From the NCBI RefSeq assembly GCF_020991275.1, contig NZ_JAJLQY010000003.1:496001-560000 (forward strand): a stretch of 64,000 bases of DNA, written 5' to 3'. Positions 27,378 through 35,800 of this stretch are shown piece by piece (position 1 is the stretch's first letter; every line of letters begins with the position of its first letter). The DNA is from Actinocorallia sp. API 0066. Lineage in GTDB: Bacteria; Actinomycetota; Actinomycetes; Streptosporangiales; Streptosporangiaceae. The position numbers and the translations under genes are program-made. The notes beneath the pieces are model-generated. The model did no database searches. It was given only the letters and a program-made list of their open reading frames with translations, and was not told the DNA's origin.

Positions 27378-27813
27378 ACCCATGGCCCTGGAACTCCCGC
27401 CTCCCGTCACCCGCCGCTCCCGAGCCATCGCCCGCCTCGCCGTCGCCCTCGCCACCCCCCTCTCCCACCTCGCTCCCGCCCGCCTCGCCACCGTCCTTCG
27501 CGCCGCCCGCCACAAAGCGCCCCCCGCCTCCCGGGACCTCGCCGCCACCGCCCGCGACGCCGTCGTGGCCGTCAGCGCCCACTGCGCGGGCCAGGGCTGC
27601 CTACGCCGCTCCATCGCCGCCGCCCTCTACTGCCGCCTCCACGGCGCCTGGCCCACCTGGCACGTAGGCGTCCGCACCACCCCCTTCCGAGCCCACGCCT
27701 GGATCGAAGCCCAAGGCACCCCGGTGAACGAACCCTTCCCGCCCGCCTACTACACCCCCATCCTCACCGTCCCCCCACTGACGGGCCTTCCGAAACGGGG
27801 GGTCAGAGGTTGA
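27370..27813 (+). CDS. Lasso peptide leader peptidase (transglutaminase-like, LasB2)
   Basis: 147-aa cysteine protease that removes the leader after Leu31. Catalytic Cys in GQGCLRRSIA, His in FRAHAWIEA and a downstream acidic/Asn position (TPVNEPFP) match B2 proteins of lasso clusters. The coding strand of this gene is strikingly C-rich. The gene is last in the operon; its 3' end overlaps a convergent HAD gene by 11 bp, leaving no space for a downstream exporter. Confidence 0.92.
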   Translation: MSEPMALELPPPVTRRSRAIARLAVALATPLSHLAPARLATVLRAARHKAPPASRDLAATARDAVVAVSAHCAGQGCLRRSIAAALYCRLHGAWPTWHVGVRTTPFRAHAWIEAQGTPVNEPFPPAYYTPILTVPPLTGLPKRGVRG

Positions 27814-28441
27814 GGAGGTGGAGGGCGGCCAGGAGGGAGTCGACTACGGGGGCGCCGGTTTGTTCCAGGTCGGTGCGGCGTTGCATGCCGCCGGTGTAGA
27901 GGATGGCGCGGGCGCCGATGTGGGCGGCGGCCACCGCGTCGTCGGCGGCGTCGCCGATGACGGTGAGGTCGGCGGGGGCGATGCCGAGAGCGGCGGCGTG
28001 GCGGACCATGTGCTCGGCCTTGCCGCCGCCCGGAGCGCCTACGAGGCCGTCCACGCGGGTGAAGTAGGAGGTGATGTCGAAGCTTCCGACCGCGCCGGTG
28101 AGGTGGGCGTGCCCGGCCATCGAGAGGATCGACTGGGTGCGTCCGGCGCTCGCCACGAGGTCGAGCGCGGCGCGCGCCTCGGCGGCCAGCGGCGCGGTGG
28201 GCATCAGCCGCTCGTAGTGCGCGTGGAACTGGGTGTCCAGGTACTCCCACTCGCCCTCGCGCAGCGGCCGCCCCAGCAGCCGCTCGTAGGCGACCCAGAT
28301 CGGCCGCGTGTAGGCCGCGACGACCTCAGGCCCGGTGACGCCCTCCGCCTCGGTGCCCTTGAACACCTCGTACGTCGCCCCCAGGACGACGTCCCGATCG
28401 TCGAACAGCGTCCCGTTCCAGTCCCACACCACGTGCTTCAC
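27803..28441 (-). CDS. HAD-family hydrolase (phosphoglycolate phosphatase-like)
   Basis: 212-aa phosphatase. Motif I DWNGTLFDD, with the nucleophilic and acid/base Asp replaced in its second position by Asn (DWN instead of DxD), motif II Ser in ILSMAG and motif IV IGDAADDAVAA are visible. The DWNGTL form occurs in a HAD subgroup annotated as phosphoglycolate phosphatase-like, so the Asn may be family-typical rather than inactivating. ATG start; convergent overlap with the lasso peptidase gene. Substrate unknown. Confidence 0.85.
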   Translation of the reverse strand: MKHVVWDWNGTLFDDRDVVLGATYEVFKGTEAEGVTGPEVVAAYTRPIWVAYERLLGRPLREGEWEYLDTQFHAHYERLMPTAPLAAEARAALDLVASAGRTQSILSMAGHAHLTGAVGSFDITSYFTRVDGLVGAPGGGKAEHMVRHAAALGIAPADLTVIGDAADDAVAAAHIGARAILYTGGMQRRTDLEQTGAPVVDSLLAALHLLNL

Positions 28442-28515
28442 CGGCCCAGTTTAGGCGCGCCCCCAGAACCCGCGTCCACCGGATTTCCACGCGGAAGGCG
28501 GAGCGGCCGGACACG

Positions 28516-28547
28516 AACGGCGGCCCCGTCGCCCCGGAGCCGCCGTT
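28516..28547 (-). terminator. Candidate terminator hairpin after yceI
   Basis: AACGGCGGC (28516-28524) and GCCGCCGTT (28539-28547) are a perfect 9-bp inverted repeat with a 14-nt loop, 63 bp beyond the yceI stop on the minus strand. No U-tract is obvious. Confidence 0.45.
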
Positions 28548-28609
28548 GGTCTGTGGGGAACTGTCCTGAAGCGCCCCGCGCCGACCCACAACGCCGGGGG
28601 CGGCGCGAT

Positions 28610-29161
28610 CTACCCGGCGCTCTTGATGGCGGAGATCTCGAACTCCAGGGTGATCTTCTCGCTGACGAGGACGCCGCCGGTTTCGAGGGCGGCGTTGAAG
28701 GTGACGCCGAAGTCGCTGCGGTTGATCGTGGTGGCGCCCTCGAAGCCGATGCGGTCGTTGCCGAACGGGTCCTTGGCGGCGCCCTGGTACTCGAAGTCGA
28801 TCGTGACGGGCTTGGTGACCGCCTTGATCGTCAGGTCGCCGCTGACGCGGAAGACGTCGTCCTTGATCTGCTCGACGGAGGTGGACCGGAAGGTGATCTC
28901 CGGGTAGGTCTCCACCTCGAGGAAGTCGTTGGTGCGCAGGTGCCCGTCGCGCTGCTCGTTGCGCGTGTCGATGCTGGCGGTGGCGATCTTGACCTCGACG
29001 GACGAGGCGGCCGGGTCGGCGCCGTTGACCTGGGCCGTCCCGGAGAACTCGTTGAACGCGCCGCGGACCTTGGTGACCATCGCGTGCCGGGCGGAGAAGC
29101 CGATCCGGGTGTGCGCCGGGTCGAGCGTGTAGGTGCCGGTGAGCTCGGTGAGGTCGGACAT
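28610..29161 (-). CDS. YceI family lipid-binding-type protein
   Basis: 183-aa lipocalin-like beta-barrel; family members bind polyisoprenoids or similar hydrophobic molecules. Typical positions are visible: GTYTLDPAHTRIGFSARHAMVTKVRGAF at the start, then TIKAVTKPVTIDFEY and FEGATTINRSDFGV. No signal peptide, so this is a cytoplasmic YceI, common in actinomycetes. ATG after GAGGAGTC. Divergent from a MarR gene with a perfect 16-bp palindrome between them, so it is almost certainly under that MarR's control. Confidence 0.93.
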   Translation of the reverse strand: MSDLTELTGTYTLDPAHTRIGFSARHAMVTKVRGAFNEFSGTAQVNGADPAASSVEVKIATASIDTRNEQRDGHLRTNDFLEVETYPEITFRSTSVEQIKDDVFRVSGDLTIKAVTKPVTIDFEYQGAAKDPFGNDRIGFEGATTINRSDFGVTFNAALETGGVLVSEKITLEFEISAIKSAG

Positions 29162-29192
29162 CGTTGACTCCTCGGGATCTGCGTGGGAAAGA

Positions 29193-29208
29193 AGTTGAAC
29201 GTTCAACT
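29193..29208. promoter_or_regulatory. Perfect MarR operator between yceI and marR
   Basis: AGTTGAACGTTCAACT is a perfect 16-bp palindrome with the TTGAAC/GTTCAA half-sites expected of MarR proteins. It lies 31 bp upstream of yceI and 45 bp upstream of the MarR start, well placed to control both. Confidence 0.8.
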
Positions 29209-29253
29209 CTGAGCATACGCAGCTTTGGTGACGTGTCAAGTAAACTGACGTCC

Positions 29254-29784
29254 ATGACTCGATGGCTCTCCGACCTGGAACAACACGCGTGGCGCGGGCT
29301 CATGCAGATGCACGCGGAGGTCTGGGCCGCCGTCACCAGGGACCTCCAGGCCGACTCGGGCCTGTCCGCCGGCGACTACGCCGTCCTGGTGCCCCTCAGC
29401 GAGCAGGACGACCACCGGCTACGCGTCACCGAACTCGCCCGCGCGATGCGGTGGGAGCGCAGCCGCCTGTCCCACCAGTTGTCGCGGATGGAGAAACGCG
29501 GCCTGATCGTGCGCAGGGAGTGCCCCGAGGACGCGCGCGGCGCGTTCGCCGAGATCACCGAGCACGGCCGCACGGTGATCACCACGGCGGCGCCGCACCA
29601 CGTGGCGAGCGTGCGCAGGCACTTCTTCGACGCGCTCACCCCCGAGCGGGTCGCCCAGCTCTCGGCGATCTCCGACGCCGTCCTGGCCGGGCTCGGCGGG
29701 CCGGACGGGCCGGACGGCCCGGGCGGATCAGAGGCCGAGCCGTGCCCTCAGTCGTCCTCGGACGGGATGAACGGGAGCACCTGA
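29254..29784 (+). CDS. MarR family transcriptional regulator
   Basis: 176-aa regulator with winged HTH (VTELARAMRWERSRLSHQLSRMEKRGLIVRR split over residues about 62-92) and dimerisation helices at both ends. The C-terminal tail is Gly/Pro/Asp-rich with a GGPDGPDGPGG repeat. ATG at 29254 chosen: TRWLSDLEQ is the standard opening of this subgroup, and a TAAACT -10-like box stands 7 nt upstream without a Shine-Dalgarno, indicating a leaderless mRNA. The stop lies within the end of the convergent gene below (37-bp overlap). Confidence 0.9.
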   Translation: MTRWLSDLEQHAWRGLMQMHAEVWAAVTRDLQADSGLSAGDYAVLVPLSEQDDHRLRVTELARAMRWERSRLSHQLSRMEKRGLIVRRECPEDARGAFAEITEHGRTVITTAAPHHVASVRRHFFDALTPERVAQLSAISDAVLAGLGGPDGPDGPGGSEAEPCPQSSSDGMNGST

Positions 29785-30083
29785 GTCTCCACCGAGCCGT
29801 GCTCCCTGATGCCCCGCTCCAGGGCGGCGACCCGGTGGTGCAGGGCGCCGTTCTCGCGGAGCAGCTCGTCGTTGTCGGCGCGCAGCGCGGCGAGCCGACG
29901 GGCGGTGCGCCACAGCGCCGCGGCGGCGCCGAGGAGGATCCCGACGGCGAGCGCGCCGAGCGCGGGCAGCCACAGCGCCCCCGCCCCGGCGACGAGCAGC
30001 AGGACCACCGCGCCGAGCGCTCTGCCGTGGCGCTCCGCCCGGTCCCACGCCCTGTCCACGCTCCTCGGAATCCGCACCCGCAC
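29748..30083 (-). CDS. Small membrane protein with C-terminal coiled coil
   Basis: 111-aa hypothetical protein. A basic amphipathic N terminus (RVRIPRSVDRAWDRAERHGR) is followed by two transmembrane helices (about residues 23-62, GAVVLLLVAGAGALWLPALGALAVGILL) and a leucine-heptad coiled coil (LAALRADNDELLRENGALHHRVAALE). The GTG at 30083 has a strong GGAGGGGG box; the open frame upstream of it is Arg-rich junk. Coiled coils of this kind often mediate partner binding, but no function is known. Confidence 0.65.
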   Translation of the reverse strand: MRVRIPRSVDRAWDRAERHGRALGAVVLLLVAGAGALWLPALGALAVGILLGAAAALWRTARRLAALRADNDELLRENGALHHRVAALERGIREHGSVETQVLPFIPSEDD

Positions 30084-30244
30084 CTGGCCCCCTCCGTGAC
30101 GTCTCCAGCCTGCCGAAGGACAACGGCGGACGCGAACCGGGGTGTTCCCGTTCCGGCGGGATGCCGGGAATCTCACACGGTACCGCCTCCCAGGCCGGAA
30201 GAACCCCACCCAAAATGATCTTGTAAAAGGCTAAGATCGGGGGG

Positions 30245-30754
30245 ATGAGCACTCCCCCGCACCGCCCGAGCGCCCGTGTCCTGCTGGTGGACGAGCAGGA
30301 CAGGCTGCTGCTGTTCCTCGACGGGCTCAAGGACAAGTTCTGGCTCACCCCCGGCGGCGGGCTCGACCCCGGCGAGACGGTCGAGCAGGCGGCGGCGCGC
30401 GAGCTGTTCGAGGAGACCGGCCTCAGCGTCGAGCCCGCCGCGCTCGGGCCCGTGGTGGCGACGGCGTCGGGGTACTACATCGGCGAGTGGGACGGGGTGC
30501 TGCGCACCGCCACCGACACCTACTTCTTCCTGCGGACCGAGCACTTCGAGCCGGACACCGCCGGGTTCACCGACTACGAGCGGCAGACCGTCGACGAGCA
30601 CCGCTGGTGGCCGCTCGCCGACATCGTGGCCGCGCCGCCCACCGTCGTCCCGTGGGGCCTGTCCGGGCTGCTGCCGGGCCTGCTGTCCGGACGGCCCCCG
30701 CAGGCGCCCGTCGCGCTCCCCTGGCACCACCCGGGCGTCGGCCCCGCTCTGTGA
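30245..30754 (+). CDS. Nudix hydrolase
   Basis: 169-aa pyrophosphohydrolase. The Nudix box is complete: GGGLDPGETVEQAA then ARELFEETGL (G-x5-E-x7-REUxEExGU), with the metal-binding Glu residues present. The substrate-specific C terminus (RWWPLADI) resembles ADP-ribose/NUDT-like members but does not fix a substrate. ATG lies 7 nt after a TAAGAT box, so the mRNA is probably leaderless. Confidence 0.9.
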   Translation: MSTPPHRPSARVLLVDEQDRLLLFLDGLKDKFWLTPGGGLDPGETVEQAAARELFEETGLSVEPAALGPVVATASGYYIGEWDGVLRTATDTYFFLRTEHFEPDTAGFTDYERQTVDEHRWWPLADIVAAPPTVVPWGLSGLLPGLLSGRPPQAPVALPWHHPGVGPAL

Positions 30755-32465
30755 CGGACAGCGGGCGGCGGACGGCGGAAATAACGGGACGGCGCGCCGG
30801 GTTGGGCCGGACATGAGCACCCCGTACACCGACGCCCCGTACGCGGACTTCACCACCATCCGCCGTCTCCTGTGGGACTCCAGGACATGGGCCTTCGTGG
30901 GCCTCAACGACGACCCCGAGCGGACGGTCCACAGCCAGGCCCGGCTGCTCCAGGGGCGCGGCAAGCGCATCATCCCCGTGCACCCGACGGCGACGACGGT
31001 GCTCGGTGAGCCCGTCTACCGGAGCCTCGCCGAGGTGCCCGAGCCGATCGACGTCGTCGGCGTGTACCGCAGGACGCCGGAGGCGGGCGCCGTCGTCGAC
31101 GAGGCGATCGCGGCGGGCGCCAAGGCGGTGTGGCTGCCCCTGGACGTCATCGACGAGGCGGCCGCCGCGCGGGCCACCGCCGCCGGGCTCGACGTGGTGA
31201 TGAACCGCTGTCCGGCCGTCGAGTGGACCGTCAGGCACCGCCGCTAATTCGTCGGCGCCGGGCGGGTTCAAGGCGAGCCAGCCGTGCAGCGCCAGGTGTA
31301 GTTCCAGCCGCCCCGCCGGGTCGTAGATGCTCTCGCCCAGGAGCCCTTCGAGCTGCCGCACGCGGTAGCGGATGGTCTGGGCGTGCATGTGGAGGCGCTG
31401 GGCCACCTCGGTGGCGTTGAAGCCCGACTCCAGGCACGCCAGCAGCGTCTCGGCGAGCACCCGGCGCTGGCGCGGCCGCAGGTGCAGCAGCGGGCCGAGC
31501 CTGCGGGCCGCGACGCGCCCCACCAGGTCCGCGTGCGGCACGATGGCGAGCGACGGCACGTGCTCGTCCGCGACGAGCACGCCCTCGCCCGGCAGCAGCC
31601 CGCGCCGCACCAGGTCGAGCGCGCGCCGCGCCCACTCCCGGGAGCGCGCCGCCTCGGCGGGCGGCACCGGCGGCCCGGCCGCCGCGTACCACTCGCCCAG
31701 GCCGTGCTCCAGCATGCGGCGGCGGCCGGGGCCGTCCGGGTCGGGCACGACCAGGCACGGCTCGGCGAGGTGCAGGCCGACGAGGACCTCCGACGGCAGC
31801 GCGGGCCGCCGCGCGGGCCCGCCGTCGCGCTCGTGCAGCGCCACGACGGCGACGGTCTGCGGCACGGTCCAGCCGGTCTTCACCGCGAGTTCCCGCACCT
31901 CCTTGAGCGCGCGTTCGCCGCCCTCCAGGAGCAGCTCCAGCATCCTGCGGCGACGGCCCTGGAACTCCCCCACCTCACGGGCGCCCGCCTCGGCGTGCCC
32001 GGCGGCGACGGCCTCGGCGAGGAAGTCGATGTAGGTGAGCACCGACGTGGTGATCTGCCCGACGACGGTGCCGGGCAGCTCGAACCCGCGCTCGGCGTTG
32101 CGCCGCGTGATGTGGTCGATCGCGGCGCGGGTGCCGACGCGGGCGGCGCTCTGCCACGCCTCCATCGATCTGCCCTCGCGTGCCTCCCCCACCCCGATCT
32201 CACGGAAGAACGCCAGTGTCTCGCGGGAGTCCACGGCGGGGTCGGCGACCATGTCGAACCAGTGTCCGAGCGCGATGTCCATCGAGAGCCGCATGACCTC
32301 GGCGTAGCGCGGGTCGTGCGGCCTGACGTACTCGGGGATCGCCTTCTCTATCGCGGCGACGCCCTCGGTGGTCATGGCAGGGAGTTCTGGCCGGTACAGG
32401 GCCACGAGCCGGTCGAGGGCCTCCCGGTGGGTCTCGTAGTCCAAGACCCCTTGGAGCAGCCCCAC
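30567..32465 (-). CDS. PucR-family HTH regulator with anomalous antisense C-terminal extension
   Basis: Residues 1 to about 405 form a complete PucR-type regulator: an N-terminal sensory domain, a GGDEF-like middle and the C-terminal HTH (ETLLACLESGFNATEVAQ, MHAQTIRYRVRQLEGLLGE). Family members stop a few residues after LHLALHGWLALNP, near 31260. Here no stop is in frame and the frame continues for about 225 residues of low-quality His/Arg/Gly/Asp-rich sequence antisense to the whole CoA-binding gene and half the Nudix gene. An out-of-frame TAG lies at the expected end, so a 1-nt slip or sequencing error would restore normal length. The N-terminal 405 residues are secure; the extension is doubtful. 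Confidence 0.7.
   Translation of the reverse strand: MGLLQGVLDYETHREALDRLVALYRPELPAMTTEGVAAIEKAIPEYVRPHDPRYAEVMRLSMDIALGHWFDMVADPAVDSRETLAFFREIGVGEAREGRSMEAWQSAARVGTRAAIDHITRRNAERGFELPGTVVGQITTSVLTYIDFLAEAVAAGHAEAGAREVGEFQGRRRRMLELLLEGGERALKEVRELAVKTGWTVPQTVAVVALHERDGGPARRPALPSEVLVGLHLAEPCLVVPDPDGPGRRRMLEHGLGEWYAAAGPPVPPAEAARSREWARRALDLVRRGLLPGEGVLVADEHVPSLAIVPHADLVGRVAARRLGPLLHLRPRQRRVLAETLLACLESGFNATEVAQRLHMHAQTIRYRVRQLEGLLGESIYDPAGRLELHLALHGWLALNPPGADELAAVPDGPLDGRTAVHHHVEPGGGGPRGGRLVDDVQGQPHRLGARRDRLVDDGARLRRPAVHADDVDRLGHLGEAPVDGLTEHRRRRRVHGDDALAAPLEQPGLAVDRPLGVVVEAHEGPCPGVPQETADGGEVRVRGVGVRGAHVRPNPARRPVISAVRRPLSVTERGRRPGGARGARRAPAGAVRTAGPAAARTGPTGRRWAARPRCRRAATSGARRRSAARSR
30813..31247 (+). 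CDS. CoA-binding domain protein (YccU-like)
   Basis: 144-aa Rossmann-fold protein of the CoA_binding_2 family. Visible features: WAFVGLNDDPERTVHS (nucleotide/CoA phosphate loop), GKRIIPVHPTA, VVGVYRRTPEAG and AVWLPLDVID, ending with a conserved Cys segment MNRCPAVEW. Probably binds CoA or a similar dinucleotide; physiological role unknown. ATG start 58 nt after the Nudix stop. It lies antisense to the anomalous PucR extension, and its own codon pattern and family match are convincing. Confidence 0.85.
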   Translation: MSTPYTDAPYADFTTIRRLLWDSRTWAFVGLNDDPERTVHSQARLLQGRGKRIIPVHPTATTVLGEPVYRSLAEVPEPIDVVGVYRRTPEAGAVVDEAIAAGAKAVWLPLDVIDEAAAARATAAGLDVVMNRCPAVEWTVRHRR

Positions 32466-32856
32466 GCCACGTCTCTCCTCTCGACCAGGGAAAGAGCAAA
32501 GTTACTCCGCGTTGCGTCCGGGTTTCAACAGCGGTACGGGGAAATGTGCCGTGGCACGGGGCCGGTCCGGCAGATCCGATCACACGAACAGGTGTGAACA
32601 CCGTGCCGGGTGGTGAGGACGTGATCAAGGGCGGAGGCGGCCATGTCGCGGAAGGGGTGGCCGCCTCCCGCCCCTTACCTCCCCGTAACAAACCCCCGGT
32701 AAATGCAACGGAACCGAGATTCGTCCGCTTCTTCTCCGCCGGGTGACCGAGCACTAAGATCACGGTAAGCGGACAGCAGCAGGTCATCAGCCTGTTCCCA
32801 CCCTCTCGCCACGCCGCCTCCCCTTTTGGCATGCCTTGACGAGAGGTGCCCCTTCT
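32466..32856. other. 391-bp divergent intergenic region
   Basis: No gene seen. It separates the PucR gene (leftward) from the large glycosyltransferase (rightward). Contents: CACAC/GTGTG repeat at 32581-32595; a strong stem GGAGGCGGCCA (32633-32643)/TGGCCGCCTCC (32658-32668) with partly paired flanks; and a TAAGAT -10-like hexamer at 32756-32761, about 95 nt before the GTG at 32857. The lower G+C of 32670-32760 fits a promoter zone. Confidence 0.5.
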
Positions 32857-35800
32857 GTGCCCATCCTGAGCGTCGTCGTTCCGTTTCACAATGTGGCCGA
32901 ATACCTGGATGCCTGCCTTTTCTCCCTTGCCTCCCAGACCGTAACGGATCTGGAAGTGATAATGGTCGACGACGGTTCCACGGACGACGGCGCGCGCGTC
33001 GCCGAGTCCTGGACGGCACGCGACGAACGTTTTTTCCTCGTCCGGCGCGAGCACGGGGGGCCCGGCGCGGCCCGCAACACCGGCGTCGCCCGCGCGCGCG
33101 GCGCCTTCCTCGCCTTCGCCGACGGCGACGACATCGTCCCGCCCGACGCCTACGACCTCATGCTGCGCACCCTGGAGCGCACCGGCTCCGACGTCGTGTC
33201 GGGCGGCGTGCAGCGGATCGGCTCCTTCGGCACCAAGCCGTCCCACCTGCACGGACGCGCCATCGAGGCCGAACGGTTGAGCACCCACATCACCAGGACG
33301 CCGAGCCTCCTTTATGACGTGACGATGTGGAACAAGGTGATCCGGCGCAGCCTCTGGGACGAGCACGGCCTCGCCTTCCCTGAGGGCGTCCTGTACGAGG
33401 ACATCCAGCTCGCGATAAGGCTGCACTGCCTGGCCCGGCGGGTGGACGTCATCACCGAGCCGATCTACCTGTGGCGTGAGCGGTCGGGCGGCAACCCGTC
33501 GATCACCCAGCGCCGTGACGCGCCGGAGAACCTGCGCGACCGGGTGGCGGCGCTGCTGAACATCGACTCCTTCCTGGCCGGGCACGCGCCGCGCGGGCTG
33601 CGCCGCGCGCACCACCACAAGGCGCTCACCAACGACCTGCCGCTGTACTTCAAGGAACTGCACCGGGTTGGCGACGACTACCGCGACCTGTTCCTGGACC
33701 GGGTGAACGCCTACCTCGACCGGGTGCCGCGCCGCGCCTACCGGCAGTTGCCCTCCGGCGAGAAGCTCAGGTTCCACCTGACGCGGCGACGGCGCATGGC
33801 CGACCTGCTGGAACTGCTCGCCTGGCAGCGGGCCGCCAAGCCGGGCGCGCTGCCCGTGGTGCGCGAGCGGCTCCGGCTGTACGCCGACCTGCCCTTCCGC
33901 GGCGACAAGGAGATCCCGGCGCGGGTGTTCCGGCTCACCGCGGCCGAGACCAGGCCCGTCACGCGCGTCGACGAGGTCGCCTGGAGCGACGGGCGGCTGC
34001 GGCTCGCGGGCCGCGCCTACGTGCCCTACCGGGACCTGGACGACCGGCGGCACACCTCCAAGTTCCTCGTGCTGCGCGCGCCCGGCAGGCTGCCGCGCCT
34101 GGTGCGGATGCGCAGCGAGCTGCACCCCGAGGCCACCGCCCGCTCCGGCCAGGACCGCTACGTCTACGACTGGTCCGGGTTCTCCTGCGCGGTGGACCCG
34201 GCCAGGCTCTCCGGCGAGTGGCGCTGCCATGTCGTCGTGCGCGGCCACGGGCTGGTGCGCTCGGCCCCGCTCACCGTGCCGGTGCGCGGCAGGCCCCAGC
34301 GCCCGCCCTACGCCGAGCTGGGCCGCGACGTGCGGATGGTGACGCGGTGGTCGGGCGACCAGCTGTGCGTCTCGGTGCAGCCGCTCCGGGTGCTGGCCAC
34401 CGGCTTCCGCCTCGACGGCGACGCGCTGGAGCTCACCACCCGGCTGCGCGAGCCCGCCGAGCGGGCCGAGCTGCTGGTGAAGCGCGGCGCGACCGTGCTG
34501 GAGCTGCCCGCCGAGCTCACCGGGAGCCGCTGCGCCGCCCGGCTGCCGCTGGACGCGCTCGTGGACACCGAGAGCCCCGACGACTACGCGTCCTGGGAGA
34601 CGTACCTGCGGCTCGACGGCGGCGAGCCCGTCCGGATCGCGGTGACCGACCGGCTGCCGGAGGAGCGGTTCACCTACCGCGCCCGCGAGGTGGCCGTGCT
34701 GCACACCCGCGACGGCAACCTCTCGCTCGCCGAGCGGACCTTCCGGCCCGTCATCGAGACCGAGGAGTGGACCGAGGACGGCGTGCTGGTGCTGCGCGGC
34801 TCCTACCTCGGGCCCGGCCCGCTCGTGGCGGTGCTGCGCAGGCGCGGCACCGGCGACCTGCACACCTTCCCCTTCACCCAGGACGGCGCCCGCTTCGAGG
34901 TGCGGCTCGCGCTGCGCGAGGCGGAGGCGTTCGGGCGGCGCGCCCCGCTGCTCGACGGCACCTGGGACATCACCGTGCGGGAGCAGGCCCCGCGCGAGGA
35001 CCGGCTCATCTACACCAAGTTCGACCACGGGCACCTGCCGAACCTCGCCGAGAAGCCCGTCGTGTTCGACGGCAAGCGGCTGCGGTTCCTGTGCTCGCAG
35101 TTCGACACGCCCGTCATCGAGGTGGAGGCCGACTCGCGGCCGGACGAGCGCGGCGCGTACTCCCAGCGCCTGCTCCAGCAGCGGTACTACCCGCTGCACC
35201 GCGACCTGCGGATGCGCGACCAGCTCGTGTTCGTGAGCTGGAAGGGCAAGCAGTGCTCGGACAACCCGCGCGCCGTCGCCGACGAGCTGCGCCGCCGGGG
35301 CGACGACCGCGAGCACATCTGGGTGGTGCGCGACACCGCGCTGGAGACGCCGCCGGGCGCGACGGTCGTGCGGCAGTGGAGCCGCGACTACTACCGGGCC
35401 CTCGCGCGCTCCAAGTACGTGATCGCCAACGACGACATGCCCGCCTCGTACGTCAAGCGCGACGGCCAGGTGTACCTGCAGACGTGGCACGGCACCCCGC
35501 TGAAGAAGATCGGCTTCGACATCGGGCAGGTGCGGTTCGCCAGCGGCGACGCCTACCTGGAGCACCTGGAGCGGGACGTCGCCAAGTGGGACATGATGCT
35601 CTCGCCGAACCCGTTCGCCACGCCGATCCTGCGCGGCGCGTTCCGGTTCGACGGTGAGGTGCTGGAGACCGGATACCCGCGCAACGACCTGCTGCACTCG
35701 CCTGACGCGCCGCGGGTGGCCGCGCGGGTCCGGGCGCGGCTGGGCATCCCCGTGGGCAAGAAGGTGGTGCTGTACGCGCCGACGTGGCGTGACGACCAGT

